A DNA stretch of 64,000 bases, taken from NCBI RefSeq assembly GCF_000003815.2, contig NC_049980.1:24004629-24068628 (forward strand). The letters are read 5' to 3'. The position numbers and the translations under genes are program-made. Under the pieces are notes generated by a model. It did no database searches and had not been told where the DNA came from. It saw nothing but the letters and a program-made list of their open reading frames with translations. Source of the DNA: Branchiostoma floridae (lineage: Eukaryota > Chordata > Leptocardii > Amphioxiformes > Branchiostomatidae). Positions 1 to 12,900 of the stretch are shown here, piece by piece (the first letter of the stretch is position 1; every line of letters starts with the position of its first letter).

Positions 1-2175
1 GTTCAGTGTAGAAACTGGTTCAATTCAAGTAGTTCATTATTAAATCTGGCCCGAAATTTCGATACTTGTATTGAATACGTAAGGGTATAAGCTATCTAAA
101 TTACACTTACAAGTTCATGGGCCACGTTTAGATAAGCAGCAGATTGCAATACAAGCCGTTTAGCAGCCGATTTTTGCGCTCCCTTGGCCCAGTGTAGAAA
201 CTGCTTCAACTCAATTAGTTCATTAATTAAATCCGGCCCGTAAGATTCGATACTTGTATTGAATACGTAAGGGTATAAGCTATCTAATTTACACTTACAA
301 GTTCACGGGCCACGTTCAGATAAGCAGCAGATTGCAATACAAGCAGTTTAGCAGCCGATTTTACTCCCCCCCTCCCTTTTGTGACGTATTTCCTATCAGT
401 TAGTTCCCTCTTGTTCATTAATCAAATCCGGCCCGTAAGATCTGACACTTGTATTGGATACGTTAGGGTATAAGCTATCTAAATTGCACTTACAAGTTCA
501 CGGGCAACGTTTAGATAAGTAGCAGATTGCAATACAAGCCGTATAGCAGCCGATTTTAGCGCCCCCTATGCTTGCCGATTTCTTATCAATTAGATCGCTC
601 TAGTTCATTAATTAAATCCGGCCCGTAAGTTTCGATACATGTATTGAATACGTTAGAGTATAAGCTATCTAAATTGCAAGTACAAGTTTACGGGCCACGT
701 TTAGATAAGTAGCAGATTGCTCTACAAGCAGTTTAGCAGCCGATTTTTGCGCTCCCTTGGCTCAGTGTAGAAACTGCTTCAACTCAATTAGTTCATTAAT
801 TAAATCCGGCCCGTAAGATTCGATACTTGTATTGAATACGTTAGGGTATAAGCTATCTAATTTACACTTACAAGTTCACGGGCAACGTNNNNNNNNNNNN
901 NNNNNNNNNNNNNNNNNNNNNNNNNNNNNNNNNNNNNNNNNNNNNNNNNNNNNNNNNNNNNNNNNNNNNNNNNNNNNNNNNNNNNNNNGCCGATTTTACT
1001 CCCCCCCCCCTCCATTTGGTTACGTATTTCCTATCAGTTAGTTCCCCTCTTGTTCATTAATTAAATCCGTCCCGTGAGATCTGACACTTGTATTGGATAC
1101 GTTGGGGTATAAGCTATCTAAATTGCACTTACAAGTTCACGTGCCACGTTTAGATAAGCAGCAGATTGCTCTACAAGTCTTTTTAGCAGCCGATTTTATG
1201 CCCCCCCCCCCCTTGCTTGCGTATGTCCTATCAGTTAGTCCCCCTCTAGTTCATTGATTAAATCCGGCCCGTCAGATTTGATACATGTATTGAATACGTT
1301 AGGGTATAAGCTATCTAAATTGCACTTACAAGTTCACGTGCCACGTTTAGATAAGCAGCAGATTGCTCTACAAGCAGTTTAGCAGCCGATTTTATGCCCC
1401 CCCCCCCCCTTGGTTGGGTATGTCCTATCAGTTAGTCCCCCTCTACTTCATTGATTAAATCCGGCCCGTCAGATTTGATACATGTATTGAATACGTTAGG
1501 GTATAAGCTATCTAAATTGCACTTACAAGTTCACGGGCAACGTTTAGATAAGCAGCAGATTGCAATACAAGCCGTATAGCAGCCGATTTTAGCGCCCCCT
1601 ATGCTTGCCGATTTCTTATCAATTAGATCGCTCTAGTTCATTAATTAAATCCGGCCCGTAAGTTTCGATACTTGCATTGAATACGTTAGAGTATAAGCTA
1701 TCTAAATTGCACTTACAAGTTCACGGGCCACGTTTAGATAAGTAGCAGATTGCTCTACAAGCAGTTTAGCAGCCGATTTTTGCGCTCCCTTGGCTCAGTG
1801 TAGAAACTGCTTCAACTCAATTACAAAAATGTAGTTCATTAATTAAATCCGGCCCGTACGATTCGATACTTGTATTAAATACGTTAGGGTATAAGCTATC
1901 TTAATTGCACTTACAAGTTCACGGGCAACGTTTAAATAAGCAGTAGATTGCTCTAAGAGCAGTTTAGCAGCCGTTTTTATGCCCCCCCCTCCCCCCTGCT
2001 TGCGTATTTCCTATCAGTTAGTTTCCCTCTAGTTCATTAATTAAATGCGGCCCGTAAGATTTGATACTTGTATTGAATACGTTAGGGTATAATCTATCTA
2101 AATTGCCCTCACAAGTTCACGGGCCACGTTTAGATACGTAGCATATCGCTCTACAAGCCGTATAGCAGCCGATTT
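1..2175. repeat. Tandem array of ~190-bp palindromic units (satellite/MITE-like)
   Basis: At least eleven copies of a 186-198 bp unit are visible, with the shared TTCATTAATTAAATC segment near 32, 218, 413, 603, 791, 1052, 1249, 1447, 1636, 1834 and 2032. Each unit can fold on itself: CTTGTATTG pairs with CAATACAAG, TATCTAAA with TTTAGATA, GGCCCGT with ACGGGCC, and the ends AAATCCGGC and GCCGATTT nearly pair. Between units lie three linker types: A (GTGTAGAAACTGCTTCAA), B (C-rich, then CCTATCAGTTAG) and C (ATGCTTGCCGATTTCTTATC). Their visible order is A A B C A gap B B B C A B. A 100-base gap interrupts the array, so copy number is a minimum. The array runs off the left edge of the window. No protein is encoded. 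Confidence 0.9.
889..988. other. Assembly gap (100 N) inside the tandem array
   Basis: A run of exactly 100 N splits a repeat unit. A round size in a tandem array usually marks a gap of unknown length, so the true number of units may be larger. Confidence 0.95.
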
Positions 2176-2407
2176 TACGTAAGTACACTCACTCCGGTAG
2201 GTGTCGCTGCTGGAGTTTTTTTTAATTTTGCTGTTATTTGCTAAACTAAGAATTGCGACTTAACGATAACAAACTCAAATTGTTGGAAAAATACTATTTT
2301 ATAACTTTTGTCAACGCTAACGTTGAAAAATTTGTTCAATTGGGCTAAATCGCAAAAAAAAAGAAAAATATATGTAGTCGAATCGGATGCTACCTTTCCT
2401 CTAAGTC

Positions 2408-2458
2408 AAAATCGGCTGCTAAAATCGGCTGCTAAAATCGGCTGCTAAATGGGCTGCT
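2408..2458. repeat. 13-bp tandem repeat, inverted relative to the array end motif
   Basis: Three exact copies of AAAATCGGCTGCT and a fourth degenerate one (AAATGGGCTGCT) stand in tandem. The unit is the reverse complement of AGCAGCCGATTTT, the motif that closes every unit of the array at 1-2175. The last array copy ends with it at about 2163-2175. Confidence 0.9.
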
Positions 2459-3413
2459 AACTTCAGCCCGGTCATGTAGCAGAACATGTAGTAGTCTGAG
2501 TGAAAAGTTCTAGCAATGTCAAAAGCGCTCCTATCTACATTTGTATGAACTGCATGTCACATCACAATGGCCTATTTTGACATAGAAAGTTTAGGACAAA
2601 GTACCAAATTGAATGATACAAACGAGTGTGTCTGGTCAGATAAACTTATACAATGTAGTGAATATGTCTTTGCCGTGCAGTGTTTGTAAATAATCTTTTA
2701 CTTCACAGAACAAAAACAGACACTGGTACAAACAACACTCAAGTATAAAACTAAAAGCTAATCTCACATAAGTTCTGTTTTCTATAACTTTCTGTGCATG
2801 TAATTCTGTATCTTCTACAAATAGATGTACTTACTACATAGTTTATGCTTTTTGACAAACTTCAAGCTGGACGGAATTTATCTGTACATTCACACAAATT
2901 GCAGTTTACAGATCCCTACAGGTCTGTAGGTTAGCAATAATCTCTTGATTGTTCACAATGCCTCAATTGATAAATATAATATTTCATGCAACATCAAAAA
3001 ATCCAGTTATATAATATTACTTTCTTTGCATACAGCATTATTAAAAAATGCATACTGCATTTTATCATTTTTACGTATGTGCATTACATAATCTCAAGAC
3101 AAAAATTACAATAAGGTTACACAGCACTTATAATAGTTTGCTTTTTAAAGCTTACTTGTGGCAAAAGAGTTTAAAAGTGGTCTTCCAGCGTTCAGGCACT
3201 TATGTAGTGAAAAATAGACCATTCATTTGTGCTCATTGGTTCCATCAGTAAGCATTCATCCATGCACAACTTCCTTGTCAAAGCACCACAGATATATCTT
3301 ACAAATGTATATGTATACTGCCAGACAAATTGTAGCATCATAACTTTGGCACTACTGCATCGATTTTGATTTCCTATTTGCTTGGCAAATATATAATCAA
3401 CAAGGACAGGAAA

Positions 3414-3419
3414 TTTATT
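3414..3419 (-). terminator. Candidate polyadenylation signal of RGS22
   Basis: TTTATT on the plus strand reads AATAAA on the minus strand, about 150 bases past the RGS22 stop codon. The position suits a short 3' UTR. No cleavage site can be proved from sequence alone. Confidence 0.5.
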
Positions 3420-3567
3420 ATTTACTCTCATTTACTAAATTTTCAAACCTGTGGCTTTGTGTACCACAAGTGATAAGATATTGCATATCTTGTGACTTTT
3501 GTTCATATAGCATCTGTATAAAATAATTTTCTCGTAAAATCTGTAGAATCTCAGGCTTGTAAAAATC

Positions 3568-3929
3568 TCATCTGACTTTTTGCAGTGCAGGCAGTTTGTT
3601 TTTCCCGCTCTTTCCTTCCCTCCCTTCCCCATGTGGGCCAGTCCCATTCACCGTCTTCTTCCCCCTAGGTCTGTTTGTTCCATCTGCCTCTCCCACTGTT
3701 TGTGGAGGGGGTGGCAGGTCCTTCGGAGGAGCAGGGACTAGTTCCTTCCCCGTCCTGGCCTGTACCACCTTGCCCCCATCCTTGATACTGACGATGGACG
3801 GTTTCCGTGGTCTCGCCTTCTTCGGGCTCTCCAGGAGTGTGGATTTCCCCGTCTCTAACGTCTCCTTGGTAACCTCGGAGCTGACACTCTCCGCTCGAGA
3901 GGTTTTCATACTGGTATTGGAGGTCAGCC
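3568..3929 (-). CDS. RGS22: RGS22 exon 25: C-terminal tail and stop
   Basis: After CCTCCTCCCCAG the frame continues GLTSNTSMKTSRAESVSSEV, through basic and proline-rich sequence (ELVPAPPKDLPPPPQTVG), to LQKVR and a TGA stop at 3568-3570. Low complexity suggests a disordered, poorly conserved tail. Confidence 0.85.
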
Positions 3930-6900
3930 CTGGGGAGGAGGGCAAGAAGGGATGTCATTGGTCACATTGATCACACAGGTAATCCATTCATGCCACCTTA
4001 GTATCACAATCAGGTGGAATGNNNNNNNNNNNNNNNNNNNNNNNNNNNNNNNNNNNNNNNNNNNNNNNNNNNNNNNNNNNNNNNNNNNNNNNNNNNNNNN
4101 NNNNNNNNNNNNNNNNNNNNNNNNNNNNNNNNNNNNNNNNNNNNNNNNNNNNNNNNNNNNNNNNNNNNNNNNNNNNNNNNNNNNNNNNNNCATGCATTCT
4201 ACGATGATGAGGACAAAAGTTCACAGTCCTTTTCAGGGACAGGTGAGAGCTTTGAGGGAAGAACAAAACACCAAAGGACACAAATGGAACAGAAATTGTC
4301 AATAGTGTACCCATGATTTTTTTTACCCTTAGAGAGATTTATGAGTCAGAGAAGATGTATCATAGGTAAAGAATCTATTGGAACAGTCATTCCCACCTGA
4401 CAGATCACTGAGTGTGCTGAGGGAGACATTGTCCATGTCAGGCAGTTTGTTCATCTGTTCTTCTCGCTCCAGAGCTGCCATGTAGTTCCCATAGGACCAG
4501 GTCACCTGTTCAACAAACACAAGTCATGGAGTTAGTTCCCCAAAAAACATAATGATCTTTATTTGCATATTCTTGCCCATAAGGGCTAAATGAAGTACCC
4601 ATACTATTAAAAAAATCATTACCTGTAGTGTTGATGGTTAAGAAGGGTACAAAGCATTTAAGGATAACAGTCTCTGCTACCATTTATGTCACCACTATAT
4701 TTATCATTTACAAAAACATACAGAGCTATGATATTGCTAAAAATCTAGCATTTATATGTATAAAACATAAGACTGTTTTCATTACATACAATGTAATGCA
4801 TAAAGGAAGATGAAACAGTANNNNNNNNNNNNNNNNNNNNNNNNNNNNNNNNNNNNNNNNNNNNNNNNNNNNNNNNNNNNNNNNNNNNNNNNNNNNNNNN
4901 NNNNNNNNNNNNNNNNNNNNCAGAGAACATTTACAAAACTTATCTTATGTAATCGGCATACAAGAGATAATCATTCTTCAGAAAAAGCCTATATTATCAT
5001 CTAGGACACAAACCTTTGCCTGCTCCTCCTCGTATGCCTTCTGCCTGGCCCTCTCTCTCTCCCTCGCTCGTTTCCTCTGTCTCTCCAGGGTGGTGAGGAT
5101 CTTCTCCTCCGCCATGTTCTGTCGGAACTCACAGAAGGCTCCCCACTGGTGAAGCAGCAGCCGGAAAACAGTCAGCTGTGAAACGAAAAATCGAAAGCAA
5201 AAAATTACAAACAATTCAATATTTCAATTGTATTGTTAAGCAATCTAGGTGTTATCTGCAGTAGGAAATTTAAAAAAAAAAGTAAAAAAATTAAGAAATT
5301 CTTACATCAAGTTGATGATCAACAAAAACATCAGTGTCACTGACAAAAGATAGTGGATAATATCTGAAACGTCTGACCATTTCTAAAATCATATCCAGTT
5401 GCTTGAGTAGCTGCATTTTGGCATAATGTTTCTGTAAAAAGCAATTATGTGTCTAGCATGAACATAGTCACACCCCCATGAATCATTCCTAACCTGTGCC
5501 TCCCTGAAGATGTAAGGCCCCAGCTCCCTCCTGTGCTCCAGGATCCTGTCTGCCTGGTCGGGGGGAATGTCTATCTGAACGGATGGGGGGAGGGAGGAGT
5601 CGATGAAGCAGTGGATGATGGCAGCGATCTTCTGTTGGATGAAGGAGTCCTCCACGTGGGCATGGACCATGTCCTACAGGTATGTAGGGAAACAAGTCAT
5701 GGTTTAACAAGTGTAGAAAGCTTTCAAATATACATTTAGAAAAGAATAGCTTTACATATCTTGTGTATAAAGCTATGGTTTACAAGTGTAAAAAAAAACT
5801 TAACTGATAGATGTTAAAAACAACTGGCCTTGAACTGAAGATTCTCTTGTCTTAGACTAGATATGAAGTACATGTACACATTTCAGTCAAATTGGTACTC
5901 TCTACTTGCATTTTTCATACAAGAACATACAAGGAGAACAAAATCTTGGTAGCTTCTGAATATAGACTTTGGTGGCAGACATATCGAGTTCGTTCAGTCA
6001 TCTGGAGGAGAGGATACAGTTTAAGAAATCTTGATTGTAATGTCCCCCCACCTTGTACTTCTGTATCTCCAGCCAGAACAGCACGTCGTTCTCCAGGTTC
6101 TCTCCCTTCACAGACACAAACTTGCGGAACTGCTGGCTGGTCACGGGGTTCATCAGCGCCCGGCGGAACGCGATGATGTCACGGGTGGATGACATCAGCT
6201 TACTGTCCAGCATCTACAGGGGAGAAACAGCAAGGTTATCATTTGGATCTAAACAGTTACTAAGTAAATGACAAATGCAGGAATCATCTCATCAACTGAA
6301 CTTTAACCTGTGATATATTAACAAATATCAATCTATTGACATTGGCAATATTCTGTACACAACCTTGTATCTTAGATCCAAAGAAATACACCTGCAGCCT
6401 TAAAGCCACTATAATTTTACAAAAGATATTTATTTTCTGCCTACTGACCTTCCAGACTTGCTGTCTCTTCCTCTGTTTGTGCACCATGACGTCCTCAGCC
6501 ACGTCATCCATGTTGATCTTTGGTCTCTGTCGATCCTGGAAGTCAGAGGTGGACAGAAACATGGGCAGCCACTTCTTCTCCAGCCGCTCCTTCACGTACT
6601 TCTGTGCCTCCAGGAGCAGGGTGGTGGGAGGGCGGTCCTGCAGGATCTTACCCCATCCTCCGCCAGCCTCCATCACCTGTAGGAGGGAACATGCTATTGT
6701 AGTCTCTCTACTAGTATGTTTCAGTTTGAAGTACATGACGTACATAACATGTTTCTGATCAATCTGTCTTTCATTCAAACCTGTTGCCTTTCTATCAACT
6801 AAATACAAAATCATGGAGTTGTTCAGCAGTAACCCAAAGATTACAGACTTACCTGATCGACCTACACTAAGCTGAGAGCCAGTCATCACTGTCAAGGTCA

Positions 6901-9900
6901 TGTGTGATGCTACCCTACAACATACCCTGAACAGTTCATAGCTAATTTCTCCTCTACCATGTTCAACCAATCACAGTCTACCCTGCATCACAAATCTCTT
7001 CCAGTTATCTTTAAATGCCCCCTTCCACATCCAAACATTGTTCCATATTACCTTGTTCTGCTGCTCCTTTGTTGCAGGACTGTTGGGCCCGAAGAAGTAC
7101 TTCTTGTTCAGATATTTGCTCTTGATGTCCTTGGCCTTGTCGTCCCTCTTGGCATTGTCCAGATGAGAAAGCCGGCGGAATGCCTATTGGTTCACAGTGT
7201 GCAGATACATACACATGTATTTCATTACCTTTCCCATACAGTTTATTTCCCTGCCAATCTATTGAAAAGTACATGTATATTGAAACACCTACATAAGTCT
7301 ATGTAAATATGAAACTGAGACATCCAGGTGATGAGATATGTAAGATAACATTTACTCAAGTAATGTAAATATAGTTACTCATTGACAAGCAACAGTTACT
7401 CAAGAAACTTCCAAAATATTATCCAGTTGCTTGAGTAACTGTTATTTTGCATGAGATTACATAAAAAATCTTACATTCTCTTAAGATATCAATGAGAAAG
7501 CCAACAGGAGAGTACAGTCAACAAGCTGGACTCTGACTGATGATTACCTCAATGTCCATCCAACACTGCAGGTCGATGGAGGCGAAGTTGTCGGCGAGAA
7601 ACTTGCGGAAGTGTTCCAGTTCCAGCCGGTTGTGGACCAGCCCCTCGAAGGTCCACTTCTTGAACTGGTCCGGCAGCTTGTCCCAGATGGTGTCGTCATA
7701 CTGAGACTCCTCCAGCTCCTCAGCTTCAGGGGTGATGGTCAGCTGGGGTGGGGTAAGCAGGGTTAGACAAGTTTTCAAAAATTCACTTGTCCTATCGGGC
7801 AAGTACATTAAAAATTTACTTGCCCAAACCAAATTTTCACTTGCCCATTTTTCTATGTGTTTTCACTTTCATAATTTTCACTTTTGTTAAGAGACCATGT
7901 CTAGCGAAATAATAGACGTTAAACGAGGACAACAACAACAACAAAATCCATGTCTCTACTGGCTTAAAAATGACATGGTCAATATAGGCAGGCATTCAGC
8001 CCCATGTGCTGTCACACTCAGTGGTAATTTGAGCGGGTCACATCTGGAAATTCTTACTTGCCCGTCAGGCAAGTGCGGGAAGCACTTCTGCTTGCCCGAA
8101 CAGCACTTTTACTTGTCCGGGACAATCGGGCTAATGGACTTGTTTATCCCTGGGTAAGGAATACTATCTAATTAAAGATAAAGGTTCCAAAACAAGAGCA
8201 ATACACTGAAGCAAAAATTGAAATTGCACATTGAAATATGTAAAAAAACAAGAAAGCAGAAATCTCACCTCTCTGAGGAGACCCTTCTTTTGTAGACGAA
8301 GCAGCTGGCGTGACTTGGTCTCTAGATGGCGCTTCTGTTCAAAAAGCTCCACCTGGTGGAAGACACAGTTATGTCAAGTTAACAATACATGAAGAGTATG
8401 AAATCTTTTGTATGTTAAAGTCCTTGTACCTCCAGAAGTGATTTATGACAGTTCAAGAGATCATAAAACTTGTCTTCTGACCACTAGTTTTCGGTGTCTC
8501 TATCTATATAGCCGATATAACCGCCCTTCAGCGTAACACACCAGCTTTGCCAGCATGGGGCGCGGCAGCAGTAGGTTATGTTACACTCAACAACCTGTCA
8601 CAAGAAACTTTTTAACATCTATCTTCAAATGTTCTTTAAAACTATGCAGCAAAATTTCTGAATTGACAGTAACAGTTGTGGATTCCAAGGAATTAAATTT
8701 GATCAATCTTACCTTGGAATAAGTGTGCTTGTCTCCCTCAATCATCTGTTGCCACGGCACCACCAGGACATGCAGGATGTATTCCTCCGCCGAGTCAAAT
8801 AGTTCCTCAAAGGGCGGGTCGATGTTCTTGTACACCTCGTTTCTGATGTCCTGGCTGCACCCAATGTCCTCTGGGGAGGCAGCTACCACAAACCTGGAGT
8901 GGATGTACTGGAAAAGGAGAAAACTGCATTCAAAAAGTATCACACCATTCTAAAACAGATCGTTAGATGGGGGTCTGCATGGGGGAGGGGTGTCTTGACA
9001 ATGGTTTACACTGAATGCAGAAGAACTGCACATGTGTTATACTAAAATCAAGGATGGGAATTATGAAAATTTGGTCACTTTGCTGCAAATTACTAGTATA
9101 TACAAAGTAGAGGGCATGCAGGCCCTCTTGTATCATTGTAGGAATCAAAACAACACAATCAAAGCATTTAGAAAAGTCAAATGTGGAAAGGAAAGAACAG
9201 ATCGAAAATGTTCATCCATAAAAATGAAAAGTTTCCTACCTGTGCTTTTTTCTTCACGACAAAGGGGTCGAGCACATCAGCATAGAACAGGGTGTGGTAG
9301 GTCTGCAGGTCTGTCCAGCAGTGGATGGAGTTGGACCACAGCTGGAGAAACAAGGGGACATTGTCTCTTAACAAATCATCTTCTATGAAAGAGACAGTTT
9401 GCAAGCCTTCCTTGAATGACACCAGCAATTTGATGATTCTGATATTCTTATTATTCCAGAAAGAATTCATACGACAGAGGACAAGACATTGTGAAAACAT
9501 TTATTAGTGAGAGATAATTTTGATACATTCATTGACCATCAAACATGGTTTAAAGAACTACAGACAAAAACTATCAAACTGACAAGATATAAATCTTAAA
9601 ATAGCCGTGCTGGCTTTATTTCCACTGCTAACTCACAACACTGTGAACATTTGTTTCCAATACAGTACTAATGTACCATGGAATCATTTCAACCACAAAC
9701 GCAACAAAACCTCCTCCTTCTTCTCCAGCACACTCCCTCACCTTATTCCCTGACCTCTCACAGAACTGTGTGAAGAAGAACCCAGCATTCCTGTCATGGT
9801 ACAAGGCCTGGAGCATCTGTTCCATCCTGGAGCTGCCCAGGAACACGCTGTCGTTGGAGCTCTGGGGATCACATGGTGGAATAAACATAAGTCAGAAATG

Positions 9901-12900
9901 TTTGTCTCTATAGATGCATGTAACATTTAATTGTACAACAAAATGTAAAGTTTGTTTCTACTTAGTGTTTCCTTGTCCTCAGTAATGATGCTAACTGTAT
10001 CATTGAAATCATTTTTGTGATACATGAAATGAGAAATTTGAAATCAGAAACATTACTAGTAGTTAATGTACCGGCAGGCTGAACTTCCTGGCCACGATGT
10101 TGCGGATGTTCTGCGGCCCCTCGTCTGGCGAGCTGTCCTCCGATCCCGCCCAGCTGCTCCCGCTGATGGAGGAAATGTCGCTCCGCGCTGACTTCCGCCT
10201 GGATGCAGGCAAAGGGTGTTACTGTGCTACTTAGATTTCGTAAAATTTAGCTGCCAGTAATACAGGTTATGCTGATAAACAGATGCACAATAACATATTT
10301 CCTGTCCTTGGTGCTGAACTGACAATCACGGTACCTTACAGAAGTTATAGGTTTCCTAATTCAGTGACATTTAACAGAGCTAGATAGTTTGCACTTGACA
10401 ACTGTACCTATCTATACTGTTGTCTTTTATCTATTTTACAAGTTCTCCAGAAACAGTGACATTAGCACTTCATAAACTCTTTACCATGTCCCATTGATAA
10501 AGATCTTTCCTACCTTTTGTGCTTGGGGCTGAGAGCCTTAGTCTTGAGCCTGTCTGGTGAGGGTGACTTCCTCAGGTTGAGCTTAGCTGTGAGCAGCTGT
10601 TGTCCCTCCTTCCTGTTCCTCTCCTGCTGCTTCAGAAGGGCCAGGTCTGCACTCCTGGACACCTGCTTCTGAACACACACAGATCCATGCTTTAGCGAAT
10701 ACTCTGCCAAAATCTCAAGAAAATTCTGGCAGGAAATAATAAGATCTTTGACAAATGAGCATTTAGGGTAACTGGTAGACCTTCATTTGAAGGTATATAG
10801 CGACTAGCTATTCTTGAAAGCTACTATCTTTGAATCCATAGTGAAGTCATTTTAGCTTTTCTGTATCATTTTGTGGAGATGACATCTTTAGTTGTTACTT
10901 GTAAATCATTTGTACTTTTCAAGCAAACTCGGTAGACCTGATACAGGAAAGTAATTTTACAAGATCACTGGTGTGTTTTCCAAGACGTTTCTATATCCCT
11001 CCGGTATTGCTATTGACAGTTAACGTTGCAGCTTTAAGTCCTGACCTGTCTCTGCCCCAGTTTAACCCTGGGGATGCAGGTTTTTGGTCGGAGGGGTATG
11101 ATGGTGATGGTGCGGGGCTGGGGGTCGATCTCCGCAGACTTGGGTCGGTTCAGCTTCTGTCTGTAGTACAGGTAGTTCTGGTCCATGTTGGTGTGGCGGC
11201 GCTGACTCAGGAGGAACCGAGGAGCCCTGGGGAGAATCAAGTCATCAGGACAAGTCTAGAAATGTTTACCAGTTTGGTTATGTTGTAGAAATGTTATAGT
11301 TGTGTAAATATAATCAAGTTAGCTGATTTTTCAATATCACTATTATTGTTTTGCTTTTACACCATGTAAAGGCAAACAATTTGCTATAGTGAAATGTGAT
11401 CTAAGCAGTGGTCATAAATCTATCAATGTCTAATTCAGTTTTCTATAAGGTGGTTGTATGTTGACATCAGGAATGCAGTCTTCAAGACCCTCACAAAAGA
11501 AAAAGAGATCTTTCCAAATGTCTGATTTTCTTCCAAACTTTGTTATCATTCATTCTTCAAATGTCTACATCATCATATGGCAACAGCTGCAGTAGAATAA
11601 AAGAGAACACAGACAAGTCACTACAGTCGTTCTGCTGTTCTAAGGATAACACCCAAAAGCCATTTTTGGCCCCCTAAGCCCAGAGAAGTCCAAGTTTATC
11701 CTGGCTTTCCAGACCCTCCTAACAACAGGCTGATCCTCAAACAGATGGAGTGGTGATAAGCCTGGAAACTCAACCCCACACACACACCTGAGGGCAAAGG
11801 TCATCGCTTAGGCCTCACCTAATCACCACAATCTTGTGTGGTAACGAAATTCTATACCATAATGCACCAGCTCATATTTTCCGCCACTTTAGCTTACCAA
11901 ATTACGAAGGCTGTGTAAAGTAAAGACCTGTAACACAAGAAGGTTCCCCTCATTTGATGATGTGGGAGAATCACTGTGTCCAAAACATGGTGGGAGTAGT
12001 CTGCTGAGGAAGCTTGCGGTATTTATTTGTACAAGAGTCACACAAGGTGAAAGACTTCTCTGTGTTTTTGGTGAGGAATGTCTACAAGTAGGACCTCAGT
12101 AACATGTAACATGAGCTTTGTATATGCTCTGGGGGAAAGGCAAGTCTGAGTTCAATGACTTTGGCATTTACATGATGTCTAAAGAATATTATAGCAACAA
12201 CAAAACCTACTGTCTTCTTGTTGATGTTCCCCAATATATGTAGCTAACATTAATTTGAAAACTTTTGCTTCATCTTCAATTGTTACACTTAAGAGGAAGA
12301 TTAAAACAATATGACAGACATTGCCATTACTGTTTTGGTATAGATGACATCACCTCGAAAAAACCTTAGCCTAAAAAGGTGACAGCTGTATTTCCTCCTC
12401 ACAGCTCAGACAGGTTTTAATTTTTGACTGTTTGATATGTCTAGATCTGTGAGTCTGTCAGTAGAACCTATAGGTGGTGTTTATTTGCAGACAGGGGAGG
12501 CACACTCCTCAATGACAGATGGCTCACAAACTGCAGGCCGGCTCCCACAGCCCTGTTTGGTGTGTCTAGATAAAATGTACCCAGTAATAATGTCTCATGT
12601 GAAACTAAAGGCCAAATTCTCTATTTGTTACGTCAATGACAGAGGCAATATTTATCCTTAAATAGTTAAAACCTGGTAAAAGGACGTAATACTTGTGTGA
12701 CGTGTCGGTGCATCCTAAATCTTATTATCTAGAAATCAAAGACCAACATATAGAGACATATGTATGTGAGACTTAGGTGTCGGACAGACACCATATTCAC
12801 ATGTAACTGACCAGTAGAGTAGCAGAGGTTCCAACACTCTGGCCTGTACATCTGCCAGCTGCTCCATGGTCCAGTCTCTGGCCAGCCCCAGCCCCAGGGC

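Larger units (their letters stand above)
2176..3567. other. Flank of the array and 3' flank/UTR of RGS22
   Basis: This stretch holds no convincing gene. It is AT-rich and includes a short hairpin directly after the array (ACTCC near 2191 pairing with GGAGT before a T run), a 13-bp tandem repeat at 2408-2458, and the probable polyadenylation signal of RGS22 near 3414. The small open frames here show no recognisable domain. Confidence 0.6.

Noticed and set aside
1-2175. CRISPR-like array
   Set aside because: Period is about 190 bp with no unique spacers, and the context is an animal genome.
6284-6970. 228-codon minus-strand open frame as one exon
   Set aside because: Only 6449-6676 is coding (RGS22 exon 19). 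The remainder extends across the acceptor and donor into introns.
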